Source: Nocardioides acrostichi (GTDB lineage Bacteria > Actinomycetota > Actinomycetes > Propionibacteriales > Nocardioidaceae). From it: a DNA stretch of 64,000 nt. Positions within the stretch are counted from its first letter, which is position 1; the number at the start of each line of letters is the position of its first letter. The notes below the pieces were generated by a model. The model was not told the DNA's origin, ran no database searches, and saw only the letters and a list, made by a program, of their open reading frames with translations. Positions 51,276 to 60,129 of the stretch are shown here, one piece after another. Location: NCBI RefSeq assembly GCF_015319165.1, contig NZ_JADIVZ010000001.1, positions 682,001 through 746,000 of the forward strand. Direction: 5' to 3'. Position numbers and translations under genes: made by a program.

Positions 51276-52217
51276 ATGTCCGAGCTGCAGAACGCCTACT
51301 ACGGTGAGGTCGCCCCAGAGCGCGAGGGGTTCATTCCCGAACGAGGGGACTCAAGGATCTGGTACCGGGCAAACGGCCTGGACAAGGACGGCGTGCCGCT
51401 CCTCATCGTCCACGGCGGCCCCGGGTTCTCGCACCACTATCTTCTCAGCCTGACCGACCTCGCCGCCGACCGGCCGGTCTACTTCTACGACCAGTCCGAC
51501 ACCGGCATGTCCGACCGGCCGGGACGCAGGGACCGGTGGAACGTCGAGCACTTCGTCGACGAGATCGAGACCGTGCGCCAGGGCTTGGGCTTGGAGCGGT
51601 TCTTCGTGCTCGGTCACTCCTGGGGTGGCACGCTCGTTCCGCCCTACGCCGCGAGACACCCGGCCGGGTTGGCTGGAGTGATCCTGGCGAGCCCCGCGGT
51701 CAGCGAACCGCGGTGGGCCGCCGACGCCATCAGGCTGCGCCAGACGCTGCCCGCGGAGATGCGCGAACGTCTCGAAAGCCACGAGCGCGCCGGCACCAGG
51801 GACAGCCAGGAGTACCAGGAGACCTGCGAGGCCTACTCTGCTCGCTTCTTCTGCAACACCGACCCTTGGCCCGAGGACATCCTCAAGACGTTCGACTACA
51901 TGAACGGTGAGCAGTTCGCGGCGATGTGGGGCTTCACCGACTTCGGCGCGGAGCCCGGAACCTCGTGCAAGGGTTACGACGGCACGTCCCACCTCTCGGC
52001 CATCTCGGTGCCGACGTTGTTCACGGGCGGGGAGTTCGACGAGTGCCAGCCAGAGACTCTGCGTGACTATGGCGACCTGGTGCCCGACAGTCAGATCGAG
52101 ATCTTCGCCGGGGCCAGCCACTCGCCGCAGTACGAGGTGCGCAAGGCCTGGATGGACACGGTGTCCACCTGGATGCGTGACGTCGAAGCGCGATCCGACC
52201 TCGTAGACGAGCAGTAG
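51276..52217 (+). CDS. Proline-iminopeptidase-like alpha/beta hydrolase
   Basis: This 313-residue alpha/beta hydrolase has the oxyanion motif VHGGPGFSHHY, the nucleophile elbow FVLGHSWGGTL (serine about residue 113) and a closing histidine in GASHSPQYE. The HGGPG motif places it with proline iminopeptidases and related amidases. The role in this cluster is open: releasing an amino acid or hydrolysing an amide of the substrate. About 30 bp after the OCD gene. Confidence 0.9.
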   Translation: MSELQNAYYGEVAPEREGFIPERGDSRIWYRANGLDKDGVPLLIVHGGPGFSHHYLLSLTDLAADRPVYFYDQSDTGMSDRPGRRDRWNVEHFVDEIETVRQGLGLERFFVLGHSWGGTLVPPYAARHPAGLAGVILASPAVSEPRWAADAIRLRQTLPAEMRERLESHERAGTRDSQEYQETCEAYSARFFCNTDPWPEDILKTFDYMNGEQFAAMWGFTDFGAEPGTSCKGYDGTSHLSAISVPTLFTGGEFDECQPETLRDYGDLVPDSQIEIFAGASHSPQYEVRKAWMDTVSTWMRDVEARSDLVDEQ

Positions 52218-52419
52218 CCGAAACCGCCGGGATGCGTTCCCGGCCGGCTTCAACGTCGACGCTCCCACCGCGGATGGTGGTGCGTCGTCCCCGGCGCTGT
52301 GCGCGGGCGTACCCGATCGAGAGTGCGATCGGCCCACCGCACAAGACGCCCACACTCAAGCCCGGCGCCCAGATGGCGCCCGGGACCATTCGGCTTGTCC
52401 AAGTGACGTGGAGGTCTCC

Positions 52420-53883
52420 ATGGCTACGACGCAACGACCCACCGGCACGGCGCAGCACCAGCCCCCCGAGCGCGAGCACCTGCGGGGGCGTCTCGGAGTT
52501 CCCCATCTCGTCTTCACGGTGTTGGCCTACAACGCCCCACTCGCGGTCTACGCCGGCTTCTTGCCGGTGGTCATCGCATTCGGCAACGGTCAAGGAGCGC
52601 CCACCACCTTCGTCGCGGTCGGCGCCCTCCTGCTGATCTTCTCTGTCGGCCTCAACGCCATGAGCCGCCACATGAAGAGTCCCGGCGCGTTCTACTCCTA
52701 CATCTCGGCCGGCCTCGGCCGGCCCGTCGGTCTGGCCGGCGCCTTCACCGCCTTCTTGTCCTACGTACTCATCACGATCGGGGCCTACGCCTACGGGGGC
52801 ATCGTGGCGAAGGCGCTGGTCGAGAACCTGCTCCACGGGCCCGAGCTCCCATGGTGGCTGTGGTGCCTGGTCTTCTGGGCCGTCGTCAGCGTCTTGTCGA
52901 TGCTGCAGATCGACGTGTCGGCCAAGGTTCTCGGCATCTCCATCACCTTGGAAGTGGCCATCGTCTTGGCTTGGAGCCTCGCCGTCGTCGTGCGTGGGGG
53001 CCCCGGCTCCCACCCCCTGGACAGTTTCACGCCCACCGCTGCGACGTCGGGCTCGGTGCCCTTCGCCATCATCTTCGGTGTCTTGTGCATCACGGGATTC
53101 GAGGCGCTGGCGGTGTTCCGCGAGGAGACGAAGGATCCCGTTCGGACCGTCCCTCGTGCCACCTACGCTTCCGTAGCCCTGCTGGCCACGCTGTACACGG
53201 TCGGTTCCCTCGTGTGGCTGAAGGCGTTCGGTGTGGACGGAGCCATCGACGCAGGCGGCACCGACCCGTCAGGATCATTCACCGGATCGGTCAAGACCTA
53301 CCTCGGGAGCGTCTTCGCCGACCTCGTGTCAGTCCTCCTCGTCACCAGCGTCTTCGCCTGTCTGCTCGCGCTTCACAACATTGCATCGCGATACGTGTAC
53401 ACACTCGGAGAGGATCGAGTGATCCCCGCTGCTCTCGGGAAGGTCCACCCCAGGTTCGGATCCCCGGCCAACGCCGCTCTCACGGTCGCGGCCATCATGC
53501 TCGTCGGCTTCGCCGGGTCGGCCGTCCTCGGCATCGATCCCCTGACGGTGTACGCCCGAGCGCAGGCCGTGGGCGCGGTCGGCATCATCATGCTGATGGC
53601 TGCGACCGCCCTGGCCGTCGTGGTCTTCTTCCGCCGCCATCGCGAACTCGACGTCAACCTCTGGCAGTCCCTGATGAGTCCCGTCCTCGCCCTCGCCGGT
53701 CTTGCCACCGCGTGGTACCTCGCGGTGAGCAACATGGACGCGGTCGCTGGCAGCAGCAAGGGGGAGGCAACGCTGTTCTTGGTGCTCGGGGCGGTCGTGA
53801 TCCTCGCGGCAGTCGGCTTGGCGCTCGTGCTTCGACGCCTCCGCCCCGAGGTGTACCGGCGCATCGGGAAGCAAGACGTCTGA
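52420..53883 (+). CDS. APC-family amino acid permease
   Basis: This 487-residue APC permease has 12 hydrophobic segments and the family motif FGVLCITGFEALAVFREETKDP. Imports an amino acid, consistent with the flanking catabolic genes. ATG 52420 with GGAGG seven bases upstream. The 200-bp gap before it (52218-52419) contains no gene. Confidence 0.92.
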   Translation: MATTQRPTGTAQHQPPEREHLRGRLGVPHLVFTVLAYNAPLAVYAGFLPVVIAFGNGQGAPTTFVAVGALLLIFSVGLNAMSRHMKSPGAFYSYISAGLGRPVGLAGAFTAFLSYVLITIGAYAYGGIVAKALVENLLHGPELPWWLWCLVFWAVVSVLSMLQIDVSAKVLGISITLEVAIVLAWSLAVVVRGGPGSHPLDSFTPTAATSGSVPFAIIFGVLCITGFEALAVFREETKDPVRTVPRATYASVALLATLYTVGSLVWLKAFGVDGAIDAGGTDPSGSFTGSVKTYLGSVFADLVSVLLVTSVFACLLALHNIASRYVYTLGEDRVIPAALGKVHPRFGSPANAALTVAAIMLVGFAGSAVLGIDPLTVYARAQAVGAVGIIMLMAATALAVVVFFRRHRELDVNLWQSLMSPVLALAGLATAWYLAVSNMDAVAGSSKGEATLFLVLGAVVILAAVGLALVLRRLRPEVYRRIGKQDV

Positions 53884-54004
53884 CCGCTCCGGTGCCCGAC
53901 GCCGTGGTGGACCCGCCTGGATGGTCCGCCTCCTCGGGACGCTTTGTGCCGTAGCGGGTCGAGCCGTGCGATGGGTGATCCCCAAGCTCTGAGAGGAATC
54001 CGAC

Positions 54005-55273
54005 ATGACAGCAGATCCCTTCCAACTCATGGACGACTGGGGTCCGGAGAAGATCGTCGTGGTCTCCGACCGGCGCTCCGGGATGCGAGGTGTGCTCGTG
54101 CTCGACAACACCGCACGCGGCATGGGCAAGGGCGGTACCCGCATGGCTGCCGATCTCAGCGTGCACGAGGTGGCCCGCCTGGCGCGCACCATGACGTGGA
54201 AGTGGGCCGCGTGCGACCTCTTTCACGGTGGCGCCAAGGCAGGCATTCAGGGGGATCCGAACTCTCCTGACAAAGAACGGATACTCCGCGCCTTCGCTCG
54301 GGCGCTGGCCGCCGAAGTGCCCAGCGAGTACGTCTTCGGTCTCGACATGGGGCTCTCGGAGACCGACGCGGCCATCTTCGTCGACGAGCTCAACGACCGC
54401 GGTGCCGCGGTCGGTCTGCCGAGCAGCCTGGGGGGCCTGCCGTACGACGAGCTGGGAATCACCGGCTACGGCGTGGCTGAGGCCACCGACGCGTCAACGA
54501 ACGCCCTCGGGTGGGAGACAGCCGGTTCCCGCGTCGCTATCCAGGGCTTCGGCGCGGTCGGCCAGGCAGCGGCCCAGCGACTAGGCGAACTGGGCGCACG
54601 GATCACGGCCGTCTCGACGGCTCGTGGAGCGATCCTCGACGAGGACGGCCTCGATGTCGCCAAGCTCGTCGAGCTGAAGGATGCATACGGAGACGACTGC
54701 GTCGTCGCCTACGGGGGGAGACACGAAGCAGACGCGCTCCTCGATGCAGCCGTGGACATCCTCATCCCGGCAGCGCGCGAGGATGTCGTCGGCACGCAGG
54801 TTGCGCGCGCGACCACGGCCCGGCTCGTGGTGGAGGGCGCGAACCTCCCCACCACTCGCGAGGCCAGAGCGATCTTGCACGCACGGGGTGTCGCCGTCGT
54901 ACCCGACTTCATCGCGAACGCCGGCGGCATCATCGCCGCAGCTCACTCGATGGACGCACGGACCTCACCCTTTCCCGTCGATCGAAGTGAGGTGTTCACG
55001 ATGGTGTCCTCGAAGATCCGGTCGAACGCAACCCTCATCGCCCACGAGAGCCGGCGCAGCGGAGCACCACCCCACGAGGTCGCTCGAGCCATCGCGCAAG
55101 ACCGCGTGCGACGAGCCATGCAGGCTCGAGGCCAGATCGCGCCATCCGCCCTCGCCACCCCGAGCCCGAGCCCGAGCCCGAGCACGTGCCCGAGTCCGAG
55201 CCCAAGTCCGAGCCCCTCGACCGTCGCCGACCTCGAGCGGCATGGCGTGTCACCAGAGGGCAAGACCTGCTGA
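54005..55273 (+). CDS. Glu/Leu/Phe/Val dehydrogenase family protein 1
   Basis: This 422-residue amino acid dehydrogenase has GMGKGGTRMAADL, the catalytic lysine region MTWKWAACDLFHGGAKAGI and the Rossmann IQGFGAVGQAAAQRLGELG. The tail is odd: a (PS)n-type stretch, PSPSPSPSTCPSPSPSPSPS, encoded by a tandem CCGAGC-type repeat (55165-55220) that the second copy lacks. Deaminates an amino acid to its 2-oxo acid. The substrate (2-aminoadipate in the lysine route, or a branched-chain amino acid) is an inference. Followed by a paralogue 68 bp on. Confidence 0.9.
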   Translation: MTADPFQLMDDWGPEKIVVVSDRRSGMRGVLVLDNTARGMGKGGTRMAADLSVHEVARLARTMTWKWAACDLFHGGAKAGIQGDPNSPDKERILRAFARALAAEVPSEYVFGLDMGLSETDAAIFVDELNDRGAAVGLPSSLGGLPYDELGITGYGVAEATDASTNALGWETAGSRVAIQGFGAVGQAAAQRLGELGARITAVSTARGAILDEDGLDVAKLVELKDAYGDDCVVAYGGRHEADALLDAAVDILIPAAREDVVGTQVARATTARLVVEGANLPTTREARAILHARGVAVVPDFIANAGGIIAAAHSMDARTSPFPVDRSEVFTMVSSKIRSNATLIAHESRRSGAPPHEVARAIAQDRVRRAMQARGQIAPSALATPSPSPSPSTCPSPSPSPSPSTVADLERHGVSPEGKTC

Positions 55274-55340
55274 GCCTGCCGCGAGACAACCGCATGCTCC
55301 AGGTCTTCCAGCCGACCCCAGGAGAGGGTGAAATCATTCC

Positions 55341-56510
55341 GTGCTGATTCACGACACTTTCGACCTCATCGACGAGTGGGGTCCGGAGAAGACCATCTGC
55401 GTCTCCGATCGCCGGACCGGGATGAAGGGCGTCCTGGTCATCGACAACACCGCTCGCGGGATGGGCAAGGGCGGAACACGGATGAGCCCGACCCTCTCGG
55501 TCCAGGAGATCGCACGCCTGGCGCGAACCATGACCTGGAAGTGGGCGGCCGTCGACCTCTTCCACGGCGGCGCCAAGGCCGGGATTCTCGGGGATCCGGG
55601 CTCACCCGACAAGGAGGGCATGCTGCGCGCGTTCGCACGAGCCCTGTCCAACGAGGTGCCCAGCGACTACGTGTTCGGTCTCGACATGGGCCTGAGCGAG
55701 ACCGATGCCGCGATTTTCCTCGACGAGCTCGGTGACCGCGGTGCGGCGGTCGGCCTCCCGCGAGAGCTCGGCGGGCTGCCCTACGACGAGCTCGGGGTCA
55801 CCGGCTTCGGAGTGGCCGAGGCGACCCAGGCGGCGGCGGAGGAGATCGGGCTGCCGCTGGCCGGAGCGCGGGTGAGCATCCAAGGCTTCGGCGCCGTCGG
55901 TGCCGCAGCACTCGAGCGGCTGGTCGAGCTGGGTGCGGTCGTCGTCGGCGTGGCTACCGCCCAGGGCGCGGTTCTCGATCCGGACGGCCTGGACACCACC
56001 GCTCTGCTGGCCTTGCGCGCCGAGCACGGGGACGCCTGCGTCCACCACTGCGGACTGGCCCTCCAGCCCGCCACGGCGGTGCTGCGAGCGGCCGCGGACA
56101 TCTTGATCCCGGCCGCCCTGGAGGATGTCGTCGACAAGGATCTGGCCGCCGAGACCAGCGTCCGGCTGGTCGTCGAGGGGGCGAACCTGCCCACGACGCC
56201 GGCGGCCAAGGAGGTGCTCCACAGCCGGGGCATCACCCTCGTGCCGGACTTCATCGCCAATGCCGGCGGGATCGTCGCCGCCGCGCACTCGATGGATGCG
56301 CGCTACAGCCCCTTCACGGTCGACCCGGCCGCGGTGCTGCCGATGATCTCCACCAAGATCCGTGCCAACGTGGTCTCCGTGCTGGCGGAGTCCCGAGACC
56401 GCGGCGTCCCACCCCACGAAGCGGCGCTGCTACTCGCCCAGGGACGGGTGCGTGCGGCGATGCGGCTGCGGGGCCGACTTCCTGCCGGACCTCGAGGAGC
56501 GCGACCGTGA
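55341..56510 (+). CDS. Glu/Leu/Phe/Val dehydrogenase family protein 2
   Basis: This 389-residue paralogue of the preceding protein is clearly similar through most of its length (for example WGPEKTICVSDRRTGMKGVL against WGPEKIVVVSDRRSGMRGVL), but lacks the PSPS tail. GTG start with a GAAATC-type weak site. The two copies may form a heteromer or have different substrate specificity. Its last codons overlap the HglS gene (ATGA at 56507), tying it to 2-oxoadipate metabolism and supporting an aminoadipate role. Confidence 0.9.
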   Translation: MLIHDTFDLIDEWGPEKTICVSDRRTGMKGVLVIDNTARGMGKGGTRMSPTLSVQEIARLARTMTWKWAAVDLFHGGAKAGILGDPGSPDKEGMLRAFARALSNEVPSDYVFGLDMGLSETDAAIFLDELGDRGAAVGLPRELGGLPYDELGVTGFGVAEATQAAAEEIGLPLAGARVSIQGFGAVGAAALERLVELGAVVVGVATAQGAVLDPDGLDTTALLALRAEHGDACVHHCGLALQPATAVLRAAADILIPAALEDVVDKDLAAETSVRLVVEGANLPTTPAAKEVLHSRGITLVPDFIANAGGIVAAAHSMDARYSPFTVDPAAVLPMISTKIRANVVSVLAESRDRGVPPHEAALLLAQGRVRAAMRLRGRLPAGPRGARP

Positions 56511-57874
56511 CCACCACCGCTAGCAGGATCTTTGTCGACCCGACCACGCTGCGGGCGCGGTTCGCCGCGCGCCTCTCGGACCTCTACGGCACCGAGGTGC
56601 CGGCGTACACGACGCTGCTGACCGTCTCCGGTGAGGTCAACCGCCGCGTCCTCGCCCGCGACGGAGCCGACGCCGAGCGCCTCGGGAGCATCGAGCGGGT
56701 GACCGCTGAGCGACACGGTGCTATCCGCGTCGGGAGTCCTCGGGAGCTCGCGCAGGTCGCACGGATCTTCGGAGCGCTGGGCATGCGACCCACCGGCTTC
56801 TACGACCTGCGCGATGCCTACCCGAGACCGATCCCGGTGATCTCGACCGCATTCCGGCCCATCGACCGCGACGAGCTTGCCGCGAACCCCTTCCGGGTGT
56901 TCACCAGCATGCTCGTCCCCGAAGACCGACGCTTCTTCAGCGCCGATCTCGAGGAGCGGTTGCGACGCTTCATCGACGAGCGCACGCTGTTCGCCCCCGA
57001 GGTTCTCGAGCTCGCCGACCGGGCCGAGGCGGGCGGCGGTCTCGAGAGCGCCGACGCGGACCGGTTCTTGACACTGGCCACCGAGTCGTTCGCCCTCTCG
57101 CGCGAGCCGGTGGACCGCGCCTGGTACGACGAGCTCGAGCGGGTCTCGGCCGTGGCCGCCGACATCGGCGGGGTCGCTCGCACCCACATCAACCACCTGA
57201 CCCCGCGGGTGCTCGACATCGACGACCTCTACGTGAGCATGCAGGCCCGCGGGGTCGAGATGATCGACGCCATCCAGGGTCCGCCCGGGTGGGAGGGGCC
57301 TGACGTGCTGCTGCGCCAGACCTCGTTCCGGGCGCTGGCGGAGCCGCGTGTCTACCGCGAGACGGACGGTTCGCTGGTCGAGGGGACCATGCGCGTGCGC
57401 TTCGGCGAGGTCGAGGCACGCGGCATCGCCCTCACCCCCGCCGGGCGCGACATCTACGACCGCGCCATGGAGGACCAGGCGCGCTGGTCGGAGTACTGGC
57501 CCGCGACCGAGCGGGAGCTGCACGACCGGGGCCTCGCCTTCTTCACCTACCGTGTCGCGGACGAGCCGCCGGCTGGGCTGCCGCCGGAGGCGGCGACCGG
57601 TGTCGACCTGGTCGCCGGTGGGTGGCTCGTTGCGGAGCCGATCGTCTACGAGGACTTCCTGCCGCGCTCTGCTGCCGGCATCTTCGCCTCCAACCTCACC
57701 GGGACCGGGAGCACCGACGCCGGCCAGGGCGGAGCGGACCGCGACCTGGCGTGGCTGGCCGAACGGATCGGGCGCACCATCAACGTCCCCGAGGAGCTGT
57801 ACGCGGCGCAGAGTCTGGCGTCACTGCGGGCCGCTCGTGAGCGGCTCCGCCAGGTCGCCCGCGGCCAGGCGTAG
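56507..57874 (+). CDS. hglS: 2-oxoadipate dioxygenase/decarboxylase HglS-like (DUF1338)
   Basis: This 455-residue protein belongs to the VOC-superfamily/DUF1338 family of YdcJ and HglS. HglS turns 2-oxoadipate into D-2-hydroxyglutarate in D-lysine degradation. Visible features are the metal-ligand histidine in THINHLTPRVLDID (about 226), the segment VLLRQTSFRALAEP and the family C-terminal AGWL-like part VAGGWLVAEPIVYEDFLPRSAAGIFASN. It overlaps the preceding dehydrogenase and is followed by a flavoprotein, an AmaB-type ALDH and a D2HGDH-like protein, which supports the assignment. Its 3' end overlaps the convergent LysR gene by 54 bp. Confidence 0.9.
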   Translation: MTTTASRIFVDPTTLRARFAARLSDLYGTEVPAYTTLLTVSGEVNRRVLARDGADAERLGSIERVTAERHGAIRVGSPRELAQVARIFGALGMRPTGFYDLRDAYPRPIPVISTAFRPIDRDELAANPFRVFTSMLVPEDRRFFSADLEERLRRFIDERTLFAPEVLELADRAEAGGGLESADADRFLTLATESFALSREPVDRAWYDELERVSAVAADIGGVARTHINHLTPRVLDIDDLYVSMQARGVEMIDAIQGPPGWEGPDVLLRQTSFRALAEPRVYRETDGSLVEGTMRVRFGEVEARGIALTPAGRDIYDRAMEDQARWSEYWPATERELHDRGLAFFTYRVADEPPAGLPPEAATGVDLVAGGWLVAEPIVYEDFLPRSAAGIFASNLTGTGSTDAGQGGADRDLAWLAERIGRTINVPEELYAAQSLASLRAARERLRQVARGQA

Positions 57875-58765
57875 GGCACTCACGGCTGCGGACCACGCGC
57901 CGTCGGCGACGACGGGAGCGCCTACCGCAAGTACCTCGCGGTAGGCGTTCTCCATCTCGACCCGGCGACCGACCACGCCTCGGGTCGCCTGGTGCCCCAG
58001 CCGAGGCACGATGGCCAGCCCGAGCCCGGCGGCGACCAGGCCGTGGACGACCGTGTAGTTGTTGCTGCGGTGCACGATGTCCGGTTCGAATCCGGCGCGG
58101 GCGCAGAGCCGCCGCAGTGTCGAGGCGCCGGAGGTTCCTGGACCGGTGCTGATCCAGGATTCGCCTCCCAACCTGGCGAGCTCTTCCTCCCCGACCGGTT
58201 CCTCGGACCGCCCGCCCCCGCCCAGCCGGTGGCGGGGCGGGGCGAGCAGGACCAGGCTCTCGCGGAACAGGCGTTCGGCGCGCAGGCCGGTCGGGATCGG
58301 GGTCGGCACCTGCCCATAGCGGTAGATCACCGCGGCGTCGAGCTCGCGGGAGGCGAGCTTCGCGAACAGCTCGGTCGGCTCACCTTCGTCGAGGCTGATG
58401 GCCAGGCCAGGGTGGGTGCGCCGCAGATGAGAGACCGCCAGCGGCAGCAACCGCTCGCTGGCACTGGGGAAGCTCCCCAACCGGAGCCGTCCGATGGTGC
58501 CGTTCTGGCGCAGGGCGAGGTCGTCCTCGAGCGCCCGCAACTGACCGAGCGCCTGGTCGGCCCGCTCACCCAGCCAGGCCGCCGCCGGTGTCGGTTGGAC
58601 GCCGTGGGCCTCCCGCTCGAACAGGGGGGTCCGGGTCGCGCGCTCCAGGGCGGATATCTGCTGTGAGACCGCGGACGCGGTGTAGCCGAGCTCGCGCGCG
58701 GCCTCCGAGAACGAGCCGGTGCGAAGCACCATCTGAAGCGTCTGCAGCTGAATCGGGTTGAGCAC
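57821..58765 (-). CDS. LysR-family transcriptional regulator
   Basis: This 314-residue LysR regulator has HTH FSEAARELGYTASAVSQQIS and a periplasmic-binding-like effector domain. GTG at 58765 (LNPIQLQTLQ) is the natural LysR start; GTGs upstream to about 58849 would add a non-conserved N-terminus. Divergent from the pipecolate-oxidase-like gene, about 130 bp away, and convergent with hglS. By position it should control the flavoprotein, amaB and D2HGDH genes. Confidence 0.92.
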   Translation of the reverse strand: MLNPIQLQTLQMVLRTGSFSEAARELGYTASAVSQQISALERATRTPLFEREAHGVQPTPAAAWLGERADQALGQLRALEDDLALRQNGTIGRLRLGSFPSASERLLPLAVSHLRRTHPGLAISLDEGEPTELFAKLASRELDAAVIYRYGQVPTPIPTGLRAERLFRESLVLLAPPRHRLGGGGRSEEPVGEEELARLGGESWISTGPGTSGASTLRRLCARAGFEPDIVHRSNNYTVVHGLVAAGLGLAIVPRLGHQATRGVVGRRVEMENAYREVLAVGAPVVADGAWSAAVSALRLAAGDLAEPLTSGPQ

Positions 58766-58897
58766 CGTCGATGCTAACCACACCCCGCGCGGACCCGCGT
58801 CGCTGCGCCACCCAGGGCAAGTTTTTCTTATAGGAGGCCGACGCCTCATGCGGCTCGACGTGTTTCGGTCGGCACCTCACGCCGCCAGACTCCTGCC

Positions 58898-60064
58898 ATG
58901 CCCTCGAATCGTTCGCGCAGCCTGGCGACCTCAGCCGATGTGGTCGTCATCGGCGGCGGTGTCATCGGTCTCAGCACCGCCTACCATCTGGCGGCGGCCG
59001 GCCAGCGGGTCGTGCTGCTGGAGAAGAACGCCCTGGGCGAGGGCTCGACGTGTCGGGCGGCGGGTGGTGTCCGCGGGTTCTTCTCCGACGCCCTCAACAT
59101 CGAGATCGGCTTGCGCAGTCTGGCCGTCTTCGAGCGCTTCGGTGAGCTGTTCGACACCGAGATCGACCTGCACCGCAGCGGCTACCTCTTCCTCATCGAC
59201 AACGAGGCCGACCTGGTGTCGTTCGAGCAGAACGTCGCGCTGCACACCTCCCTGGGCGGCGAGAGCCGGATGATCTCCGTGGCCGAGGCGGTCGAGCTCT
59301 CACCGCTCATCGACCCGCGGGGTCTGCTCGGAGCCGCGTGGTCCCCGCGCGACGGGCACTGCACCCCGGAGGCGGTCGTCCAGGGCTACGCTCGCGCGGC
59401 CCGGGCCGCCGGGGCCACGATCCTGCCGCACTGTGCGGCGACCGGCATCGAGATGGAGGGCGACCGGATCGTCGCGGTGACGACCGAGGCGGGCACCATC
59501 AGCACCGGCACGGTCGTCTGCGCGGCCGGCGCCTGGTCGGCGGCGATCGGCAGCTGGGTCGGCGTCGACCTGCCCGTCTCGCCGCTCCGACGCCAGATCG
59601 CGGTGACCGAGCCCGTGGCGGGCCTCTCGCCCCAGACCCCGTTCACGATCGACTTCTCCACCTCCTTCTACTTCCACGGCGAGGGCGGTGGACTCCTCCT
59701 CGGCTGCTCGGAGAGCACGGACTCCTGGAGCTTCGACACCACGCGCGATCCCGCGTGGCTGGCCGATCTCGCCGAGGTCATGGAGAATCGCGTGCCGGCT
59801 CTGGGAGAGGTCGGCATCGCCAGCGGGTGGGCAGGGCTCTACGAGATGACGCCGGACCACAATGCCGTCATCGGTCGGTCTCGGACGGTGCCCGGTTTCC
59901 TCTACGCCTGCGGGTTCTCCGGCCACGGATTCCTCATGGGCCCCGCCGTCGGCGAGATCGTGCGGGATCTGTGCCTGGGCGTTGAGCCGACGCTGGACGT
60001 GAGCGCCCTGGACGTCGAGCGCTTCGCGACCACCGGCGGGCGCCGCGAACTCAACATCGTCTGA
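58898..60064 (+). CDS. FAD-dependent amine oxidase, pipecolate/sarcosine oxidase-like
   Basis: This 388-residue DAO-family flavoprotein has the FAD motif VVIGGGVIGLSTAYHLAAAG (about 15-34), the CRAAGGVRGFF region and the C-terminal GFSGHGFLMGPAVGEI. The family oxidises secondary amines such as sarcosine or pipecolate. Between the LysR regulator and an AmaB-type dehydrogenase it is the best candidate for the step from L-pipecolate to piperideine-6-carboxylate (AmaA-like role). ATG at 58898 closely follows the divergent LysR gene. Confidence 0.9.
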   Translation: MPSNRSRSLATSADVVVIGGGVIGLSTAYHLAAAGQRVVLLEKNALGEGSTCRAAGGVRGFFSDALNIEIGLRSLAVFERFGELFDTEIDLHRSGYLFLIDNEADLVSFEQNVALHTSLGGESRMISVAEAVELSPLIDPRGLLGAAWSPRDGHCTPEAVVQGYARAARAAGATILPHCAATGIEMEGDRIVAVTTEAGTISTGTVVCAAGAWSAAIGSWVGVDLPVSPLRRQIAVTEPVAGLSPQTPFTIDFSTSFYFHGEGGGLLLGCSESTDSWSFDTTRDPAWLADLAEVMENRVPALGEVGIASGWAGLYEMTPDHNAVIGRSRTVPGFLYACGFSGHGFLMGPAVGEIVRDLCLGVEPTLDVSALDVERFATTGGRRELNIV

Positions 60065-60129
60065 CCGTTCGACGACCGATCGCACGACCGATCCCCGACC
60101 GAGATCACCCCTACCCCGAGGAGCACGAC

